Assembly: GCA_934754975.1 (NCBI GenBank)
Contig: CAKVKI010000162.1
Location: 1-5,997, forward strand
DNA from: an uncultured Alistipes sp.
GTDB lineage: Bacteria; Bacteroidota; Bacteroidia; Bacteroidales; Rikenellaceae
Length of the DNA: 5,997 bases
Direction of reading: 5' to 3'
Shown here: positions 1 to 4,695 of the stretch, in pieces
Layout of the letters: the number at the start of each line of letters is the position of its first letter
Numbering within the stretch: the stretch's first letter is position 1
Notes under the pieces: generated by a model
Seen by the model: the letters and a program-made list of their open reading frames with translations, nothing else
The model's database searches: none
What the model was told of the DNA's origin: nothing
Position numbers and translations under genes: made by a program

Positions 1-2586
1 ACGGGTCTCAGTCCCGTGGTGGCCATCGAACAGAAGACGACCAACAAGAATCCCCGTTCGACGGTCGGCACCGTCACCGAGATCAACGACTTCCTGCGTC
101 TGCTCTATGCGCGTGCGTCGCGCGCCTATTCGCCCGTCACGGGCGAGGAGATGGTGCATTACACCGACGAGCAGATCGCCGGGCTGATTATGACGGGCTT
201 CGCGGGGCGCAAAATCGCCTTGATGGCCCCTATCGTGAAGGGCCGCAAGGGCCACTACCGCGAATTGTTCGAGTCGCTGGCCAAGAAAGGATATATCTAT
301 GCGCGCATCGACGGCGAGATCCGCGAGATTTCGGCCGGCATGCGTCTCGACCGCTATAAAATCCATACGATCGACCTGGTCGTCGATCGGCTCGTCGTGG
401 CCGAAGACGCCCGCGACCGCGTGATGACTTCGCTCAAGGAGTCGATGCGGCAGGGCAAGGGCACGATGGCGGTTTACGATTACGGCGCCGAGCAGCAGCG
501 GTTCTATTCGCGCCATCTGATGTGCCCCTCGACGGGCGTGGCTTTCGAGGACCCTGCGCCGCATACCTTTTCGTTCAACTCGCCGCAGGGCGCCTGCCCC
601 CACTGCAACGGTCTGGGCGAGGAAGCGGTGTTCGACATCGGGAAGATCATTCCCGACATGAAACTTTCGCTGCGCGAAGGGGCCGTCGAACCGTTGGGCA
701 AGTTCCGCAACAACATGCTTTTCGCCATCCTCGAAATGCTGGGCCGCCGCTATGACTTCACGCTCGACGACCCCGTCGGCACACTGCCCGAAACCGGCCT
801 GAACGCAGTCCTTTACGGCGACTCGGAGCCGCTGACGATCAACCTCTCGGAGTTCAGTTCGTCGGGCGGCAACCACCTCGTTTCGTGGGAGGGCGTCGCC
901 GAATATATCGGCCGCACCGAGGAGGACGATTCCAAACATGGGCAGAAGTGGCGCGAACAGTTCCTCGTCTATCGCAAATGCTCGGTCTGCGGCGGCACGC
1001 GCCTGAAAAAGGAAGCCCTGCAGTTCCGCATCGGCGGCCTGAGCATCGCCGACGTTTCGGCCATGTCGATTTCCGAATTCTCGGAGTGGGCGGCCCGTAT
1101 CGAGGAGCATATGACCGACAAGGAGTGGAAGATCGCGCAGGAGGTCGTCAAGGAGATCCGCGAACGCCTGCGTTTCCTGATGGACGTGGGATTGGGTTAT
1201 TTGTCGCTGTCGCGTTCGTCGCGTTCGCTGTCGGGCGGCGAAAGCCAGCGCATCCGGCTGGCTACGCAGATCGGCTCCAAGCTGGTCAATGTACTCTATA
1301 TCCTCGACGAGCCGTCGATCGGCCTGCACCAGCGCGACAACCGGAAACTGATCCGCAGTCTCGAAGAACTGCGCGATGCGGGCAACTCGGTAATCGTCGT
1401 CGAACATGACGAAGATATGATGCGCGCCGCCGATTTCATCGTCGATGTCGGTCCCCGCGCGGGCCGCAAGGGCGGCAGTATCATTGCGGCCGGAGCATTC
1501 GACGACATACTCAGGTCCGACTCCATCACGGCCGATTACCTGACGGGCCGCCGCCGCATCGAAATTCCCGCAACGCTCCGCAAGGGGACGGGCGAGCGTA
1601 TCGTGATCCGCGGAGCCAGGGGCAACAACCTCAAAAACGTGACCGCCGAATTTCCGCTGGGCAAATTCATCTGCATCACGGGCGTCAGCGGTTCGGGCAA
1701 ATCGACGCTCGTCAACGAGACCCTGCGGCCGATCCTCTCGAAGGAGCTTTACCGCTCTTTCGCCCAGCCGCTGGAGTACGACAGCGTCGAGGGAATCGAG
1801 CATGTCGATAAACTGGTGGTCGTCGATCAGTCGCCCATCGGCCGTACGCCGCGCAGCAATCCGGCGACCTATTCCAATGTCTTTTCCGATATCCGCAAGC
1901 TGTTCGAAATGACGCCCGACGCCCAGATACGGGGCTTCAAGGCGGGCCGCTTTTCGTTCAACGTCAAGGGCGGCCGCTGCGAAGAGTGCCGCGGCGCCGG
2001 CGTGCAGACCATCGAAATGAACTTCCTGCCCGACGTTTACGTGCGCTGCAAGGCGTGCGGAGGACACCGTTACAACCGCGAGACGCTCGAAGTGAAATAC
2101 AAGGGCAAGAATATCGACGACGTGCTGAACATGACGGTCAATATGGCCGTGGACTTTTTCGAAAATATCCCGAATATCCACCAGAAACTCCGTGCCATTC
2201 AGGAAGTGGGACTGGGCTACCTGACCCTCGGCCAGCCCTGCACCACGCTGTCGGGCGGCGAGAGCCAGCGCATCAAGCTGTCGAGCGAACTTTCGAAGCG
2301 CGACACGGGCCGCACGCTCTACATCCTCGACGAGCCTACGACAGGACTTCATTTCGAAGATATACGCCTGCTGCTGGAGGTGCTGAACAAACTCGTGGAG
2401 CGCGGCAACACCGTGATCGTCATCGAGCATAATCTCGATGTCATCAAGGTCGCCGACCATATCATCGACATCGGACCCGAAGGCGGGGCCGCGGGCGGCG
2501 AGATCATCGCCGCCGGTACGCCGCACGAGATAGCCCGCTGCAAACGCAGCTATACGGGCGAATTCCTGAAAAAAATGGGACTTTAG
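1..2586 (+). CDS. uvrA: UvrA, excinuclease ABC subunit A (5'-truncated by window edge)
   Basis: UvrA is the damage-sensing ATPase of nucleotide excision repair; it dimerises, scans DNA and loads UvrB. The frame is open from base 1, and the first visible residues (TGLSPVVAIEQKTT) match an internal UvrA segment. About 80 N-terminal residues, including the first Walker A, therefore lie outside, and the GTG at 16 is not the start. In window numbering (861 residues): UvrB-binding region about 40-150; first zinc module C175...C199/C202, with Thr178 where E. coli has the second Cys; CxxC at 327-330; first ABC signature LSGGESQRIR 410-419 and Walker B with D436/E437; second Walker A GVSGSGKST 561-569; second zinc module C660/C663 and C683/C686; second signature 750-757; second Walker B D777/E778. 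Length fits a canonical UvrA of about 940 residues. No hairpin terminator follows it, so some readthrough into the next gene is possible. Confidence 0.97.
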   Translation, partial: TGLSPVVAIEQKTTNKNPRSTVGTVTEINDFLRLLYARASRAYSPVTGEEMVHYTDEQIAGLIMTGFAGRKIALMAPIVKGRKGHYRELFESLAKKGYIYARIDGEIREISAGMRLDRYKIHTIDLVVDRLVVAEDARDRVMTSLKESMRQGKGTMAVYDYGAEQQRFYSRHLMCPSTGVAFEDPAPHTFSFNSPQGACPHCNGLGEEAVFDIGKIIPDMKLSLREGAVEPLGKFRNNMLFAILEMLGRRYDFTLDDPVGTLPETGLNAVLYGDSEPLTINLSEFSSSGGNHLVSWEGVAEYIGRTEEDDSKHGQKWREQFLVYRKCSVCGGTRLKKEALQFRIGGLSIADVSAMSISEFSEWAARIEEHMTDKEWKIAQEVVKEIRERLRFLMDVGLGYLSLSRSSRSLSGGESQRIRLATQIGSKLVNVLYILDEPSIGLHQRDNRKLIRSLEELRDAGNSVIVVEHDEDMMRAADFIVDVGPRAGRKGGSIIAAGAFDDILRSDSITADYLTGRRRIEIPATLRKGTGERIVIRGARGNNLKNVTAEFPLGKFICITGVSGSGKSTLVNETLRPILSKELYRSFAQPLEYDSVEGIEHVDKLVVVDQSPIGRTPRSNPATYSNVFSDIRKLFEMTPDAQIRGFKAGRFSFNVKGGRCEECRGAGVQTIEMNFLPDVYVRCKACGGHRYNRETLEVKYKGKNIDDVLNMTVNMAVDFFENIPNIHQKLRAIQEVGLGYLTLGQPCTTLSGGESQRIKLSSELSKRDTGRTLYILDEPTTGLHFEDIRLLLEVLNKLVERGNTVIVIEHNLDVIKVADHIIDIGPEGGAAGGEIIAAGTPHEIARCKRSYTGEFLKKMGL

Positions 2587-2650
2587 TCACTACTTTAAGC
2601 AGTTAGGCACCGATTTTGCACTTCATAGCCGTACAAATCTTTTATGTGCT

Positions 2651-3193
2651 ATGAAAAAAACAGTTATTATCGTCGTGAGCCTGCTGCTGTGCGTAGTCGG
2701 CGCCACTGTGATCGGACAGAAAAAGAATCTGTCGCCCAAAGAAGAACGCCGCGAGGTGCGTGAAAAAAGACGTGCGGACCGCATCGCCAGTTTTGAGAAA
2801 ACGATGGATTCGGTCATCCTTTCGCGCAATTTCCAGTTCAACCCCCAGACCATGCAGCGCCAGCCGGCCGGCCCCATGCGTCAGATCATGAATCCGGCCT
2901 TCAACGTCGGAGTATGGGACGGTACGGTGGATATCTGCCTGCCTTACATCAAAGGTTACGTGCCGCCTTACTACGTTATGATCCTCAACTATACGGTTCC
3001 CAGTGTGCAGGGATATACGACCGAGCAGACCCACGAGGGCTGGATGGTGACTTTCTCGACTTCGCTCTTCTCGGCTTCGACCTACACCTTCACCTTCGAG
3101 ATCTTCACCCGTACGGGCGGCGCCAACCTGACGATCACCAATCCGTGGTACAACCCTGTGGAGTACTCCGGAAGCATATCTCAGCTCTACTAG
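2651..3193 (+). CDS. DUF4251 family protein, probably secreted (first of a tandem pair)
   Basis: This 180-residue protein has an N-terminal signal peptide: MKK, a hydrophobic core at residues 5-21, and a likely signal peptidase I site near G22/Q23. Cys14 is too early and in a poor context for a lipobox. Residues 24-50 are densely charged (K, R, E) and probably helical. From D53 (DSVILSRNFQF) to the end it resembles DUF4251, a Bacteroidota family of exported, beta-rich proteins with no known function; I recognise the family from memory of its pattern. The ATG lies 64 bp after uvrA with no Shine-Dalgarno, as usual in this phylum. Upstream there is only a weak promoter candidate: TTTG at 2615-2618 and, 17 bases on, AATCTTTT. 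The C-terminal half is rich in Tyr, Thr and Phe, fitting beta strands. The next gene encodes a clear paralogue. Confidence 0.85.
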   Translation: MKKTVIIVVSLLLCVVGATVIGQKKNLSPKEERREVREKRRADRIASFEKTMDSVILSRNFQFNPQTMQRQPAGPMRQIMNPAFNVGVWDGTVDICLPYIKGYVPPYYVMILNYTVPSVQGYTTEQTHEGWMVTFSTSLFSASTYTFTFEIFTRTGGANLTITNPWYNPVEYSGSISQLY

Positions 3194-3194
3194 C

Positions 3195-4070
3195 ATGAAA
3201 CCCGGGTTGCAACGCCGGACGGGGTTTCGCGCCCTGTCGCCTAAGGGCGGGGAAGCGCGCTGCGCCGCCGCGCCTGCAAATCCGGACCGTTCCCCGCAGT
3301 GTTCTGCGGACAGACGGCTTTCGGTCGCCGGACCGGAACCGCGGAAAAGCACACCTCTATCAGAACCCCCCGCTTCGGCGGGGGCTTTTGTCCTGCGGCG
3401 GCGGAAAGCGGGCCGGACGATCCTTTGCGCGGTCGCTGTCCTCTGGATGGTGCAGGCCGCCGCTCAGTCCCCGCAAGCTCCGCAGTCCCCGCAATTCTCG
3501 CTGGGCATTTCGGCCGTGGACAGCGTGCCGCAGACTACCGTGGTCCCCGTCCAGCGGCCTCCCGTGCAGCTCGTCGAGCATACGACGGTCTATGAAGACC
3601 CGCTCCGCGGCATGACCCGTCCCGAACGCCGGGCCTACCGGGCCATGCTCTATGCGCAGAAGATCGACTCGCTGGTGCAGTCGCGCGACTACATGTTCTT
3701 CCCGAACAGCATGCAGGAGATTCCCGGCGGCCTGATCCGCAGCATCTATGCCGACTACTTCTTTTTCGGCATGTTCGTCGATCACGTCGAGATTCACCTG
3801 CCTACCGAACGGGGCGTTACGCAATATGTCGAAATGCTCAACTTCGACTCGATGTCTATCCGCAGTTATCAGGCCGCGCGCCTGCAGTGGGGGTGGTGCA
3901 TCTCGTTCGATGTCGCCGACGGCAATACGGTCTATCACGCCGAATTTGCCGTTTCGACGGCTACCGGCGAAACGGTGCTGACGCTGATGACGCCCAACGT
4001 TACGATGCGTTATGTCGGCTGGCTGTGGAACAAGCGGATCGGCGATCCCAAGTTCCGGAGGATAGACTGA
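3195..4070 (+). CDS. DUF4251 family protein, second of the tandem pair; N-terminus uncertain
   Basis: The body of this protein is a DUF4251 paralogue of the preceding one. From 3666 (DSLVQSRDYMFFP) it aligns along its length with the first copy, sharing the DS-x3-SR start, a MQ-x2-P-x-G-x2-R segment and a V-E/D-I-x-LP strand. The frame is open from the ATG at 3195, one base after the previous stop, giving 291 residues. However, the first 66 codons are Arg/Pro/Ala/Ser-rich, look non-coding and cross a terminator-like hairpin. A good signal peptide is encoded at 3396-3464 (RRRKAGRTILCAVAVLW...QAAA, cleavage before QSPQ). No ATG, GTG or TTG lies close before it in frame: options are CTG 3393 (225 aa), TTG 3207, ATG 3195, or ATG 3447, which cuts the signal peptide (207 aa). 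I list the ATG 3195 span because it is the longest conventional frame. The stop is followed by a strong terminator. Function is unknown; export is likely. Confidence 0.7.
   Translation: MKPGLQRRTGFRALSPKGGEARCAAAPANPDRSPQCSADRRLSVAGPEPRKSTPLSEPPASAGAFVLRRRKAGRTILCAVAVLWMVQAAAQSPQAPQSPQFSLGISAVDSVPQTTVVPVQRPPVQLVEHTTVYEDPLRGMTRPERRAYRAMLYAQKIDSLVQSRDYMFFPNSMQEIPGGLIRSIYADYFFFGMFVDHVEIHLPTERGVTQYVEMLNFDSMSIRSYQAARLQWGWCISFDVADGNTVYHAEFAVSTATGETVLTLMTPNVTMRYVGWLWNKRIGDPKFRRID
3198..3366 (+). other. GC-rich hairpin-rich stretch between the DUF4251 genes
   Basis: This segment (44 of 60 bases are G or C in 3241-3300) contains several possible RNA stems: AAACCC 3198-3203 with GGGTTT 3222-3227; CGCCCT 3230-3235 with AGGGCG 3244-3249; GCGGGGAA 3247-3254 with TTCCCCGC 3290-3297, enclosing GCGCG 3255-3259 with CGCGC 3269-3273; and CCGCAG 3294-3299 with CTGCGG 3304-3309 around a TGTT loop. 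Some exclude one another. It may be an untranslated leader, an intergenic repeat or a small RNA. At this GC content, stems of 6-8 bp are expected by chance, so structure alone proves little. I do not recognise a known riboswitch or RNA family. Confidence 0.3.
3367..3389 (+). terminator. Terminator-like hairpin with UUCG loop before the second DUF4251 body
   Basis: CCCCCGC (3367-3373) pairs perfectly with GCGGGGG (3378-3384) around TTCG (3374-3377). A C-UUCG-G tetraloop is exceptionally stable. The stem is followed by C and four T (3386-3389), a short but typical intrinsic-terminator tail for the + strand. It would end transcripts of the first DUF4251 gene about 195 nt after its stop. Its position just before the signal-peptide codons of the next gene makes attenuation the alternative reading. 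Confidence 0.6.
3465..3500 (+). repeat. Four imperfect 9-bp repeats coding Q-x-P tripeptides
   Basis: Four consecutive 9-mers, CAGTCCCCG, CAAGCTCCG, CAGTCCCCG and CAATTCTCG, lie in frame in the second DUF4251 gene. They encode QSP-QAP-QSP-QFS, immediately after the predicted signal-peptide cleavage site. The 12-mer CAGTCCCCGCAA is exactly repeated 18 bases apart. It probably forms a short flexible linker at the mature N-terminus. Confidence 0.7.
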
Positions 4071-4087
4071 TGTTACGGAAAATCTCA

Positions 4088-4130
4088 AAACAAGCAGAGC
4101 GGCCCCTAAAAGCCGCTCTGTTTCTTGTTT
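4088..4130. terminator. Bidirectional intrinsic terminator between DUF4251 and ispF
   Basis: CAGAGCGGC (4095-4103) pairs with GCCGCTCTG (4112-4120) over nine base pairs, with the 8-base loop CCCTAAAA. The + strand continues TTTCTTGTTT, and the - strand continues CTTGTTTTGAGATTTT, so both sides carry a T-rich tail. The outer arms AAACAAG (4088-4094) and CTTGTTT (4124-4130) are also complementary, giving a 16-bp dyad with one 3-base bulge. It lies between the stops of two convergent genes (4070 and 4150) and probably serves both. Confidence 0.88.
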
Positions 4131-4149
4131 ATGTAAAGACTCCTTTGGC

Positions 4150-4629
4150 TCAACTTTTGTATATCAATGCCACGGCCGAGACGGAAACTCCCTCCTCGCG
4201 CCCTTCAAAACCGAGATGCTCTGTGGTTGTAGCTTTGACCGATACCCGGTCATCGCCTACACCCATTGCACCGGCCATTGCGGCGCGCATCGCGTCGATA
4301 TGGGGCCGGAGCCTGGGCCGCTGCATCCGGATCGTGCAATCGACATTCCCGATCTCGTATCCCCGCTCGCGCAGCATCGCCGCAACCCTGCGCAACAGGA
4401 TTTTCGAGTCGATACCTTTGAAATCGTCCGACGTGTCGGGAAAATGCAGCCCGATGTCGCCCAACGCCGCGGCGCCCAGCAGCGCGTCGCATACGGCGTG
4501 TATCGCCGCGTCGCCGTCCGAATGTGCTATGCATCCTTTCGTGTGCGGTATCTCGACTCCTCCCAGCGTCAGCCGCAGTCCCTCCGCCAGCGCATGCACG
4601 TCGTATCCGTGCCCTATTCTGAAATCCAT
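4150..4629 (-). CDS. ispF: IspF, 2-C-methyl-D-erythritol 2,4-cyclodiphosphate synthase
   Basis: IspF converts CDP-methylerythritol 2-phosphate to the 2,4-cyclodiphosphate with release of CMP, in the cytoplasmic MEP pathway to isoprenoid precursors. The protein has 159 residues, the usual length, and the family works as a trimer. Visible landmarks are RIGHGYDVH (4-12) and AHSDGDAAIH (35-44), which supply the metal ligands D10, H12 and H44 and the active-site H36, then DALLGAAALGDIG, FPDT, and VKATTTE-LGF-GREEG near the C-terminus. The cytidine-pocket strand reads TIRMQRPRLRPHI, with more arginines than E. coli IspF. The ATG is fixed by the conserved N-terminus, and no Shine-Dalgarno is seen. 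The gene stands alone: convergent with the DUF4251 gene across a shared terminator, and divergent from pepD across a 66-bp gap holding a promoter element for each side. No ispD is adjacent in the window. Confidence 0.97.
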   Translation of the reverse strand: MDFRIGHGYDVHALAEGLRLTLGGVEIPHTKGCIAHSDGDAAIHAVCDALLGAAALGDIGLHFPDTSDDFKGIDSKILLRRVAAMLRERGYEIGNVDCTIRMQRPRLRPHIDAMRAAMAGAMGVGDDRVSVKATTTEHLGFEGREEGVSVSAVALIYKS

Positions 4630-4644
4630 AATCTTCGGTTTAAT

Positions 4645-4676
4645 GTTGCCAAAGTTATGAATTTTTTTTACTTTTG
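4645..4676 (+). promoter_or_regulatory. Bacteroidota-type promoter for pepD
   Basis: TACTTTTG at 4669-4676 fully matches the -7 consensus TAnnTTTG. GTTG at 4645-4648, three of four bases of the -33 TTTG, lies 20 bases upstream, within the usual spacing. Transcription would start near 4681, giving a leader of about 15 nt before the ATG at 4696. The spacer contains most of a run of eight T (4662-4669), whose last base is the first base of the -7 element. The promoter overlaps the ispF -7 element on the opposite strand. Confidence 0.55.
4650..4657 (-). promoter_or_regulatory. Bacteroidota -7 element for ispF
   Basis: On the - strand, 4657-4650 reads TAACTTTG, a full match to the Bacteroidota -7 consensus TAnnTTTG. 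It lies 20 bp before the ispF ATG, leaving a leader of roughly 15 nt. No clear -33 TTTG is present: the nearest candidates are TTTA (plus positions 4681-4684, spacing 23) and TTCA (4677-4680, spacing 19). An A-rich tract lies between. Confidence 0.45.
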
Positions 4677-4695
4677 TGAATAAACAATCTGCAAT

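Noticed and set aside
16..18. GTG as a start codon for uvrA
   Set aside because: The reading frame is open to base 1 and the residues before it (TGLSP) are conserved internal UvrA sequence, so the gene continues beyond the window edge.
523..534. Missing second Cys (CPST instead of CxxC) in the first UvrA zinc module
   Set aside because: As I recall, other Bacteroidota UvrA proteins also have a non-Cys residue here, so it looks like a lineage trait rather than damage; the rest of the protein is intact.
2615..2643. Promoter for the first DUF4251 gene: TTTG, 17-base spacer, AATCTTTT
   Set aside because: The -7 part matches only four of six fixed positions and would place the transcript start almost on the ATG. 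I mention it in the gene entry but do not list it as a feature.
2622..2655. TTCATAG (2622-2628) and CTATGAA (2649-2655) as a hairpin hiding the first DUF4251 start codon
   Set aside because: It is a 7-bp AT-rich pairing with a 20-base loop, weak and likely enough by chance in a span of this size.
2642..3352. Antisense open frame across the first DUF4251 gene and the GC-rich stretch
   Set aside because: It covers a supported plus-strand gene, has no family resemblance, and no promoter element was found for it.
3360..4088. Antisense open frame opposite the second DUF4251 gene
   Set aside because: Composition is a mirror of the plus-strand gene (His, Arg, Asp-rich), its start lies against the bidirectional terminator, and the plus strand has a recognisable paralogue.
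4389..4427. Arginine-rich cytidine-pocket strand in IspF (TIRMQRPRLRPHI) as a sign of altered substrate use
   Set aside because: Bacteroides IspF, as I recall it, already has Arg before the Pro and a basic residue after the Leu. Only two positions look unusual, and all catalytic residues are present.
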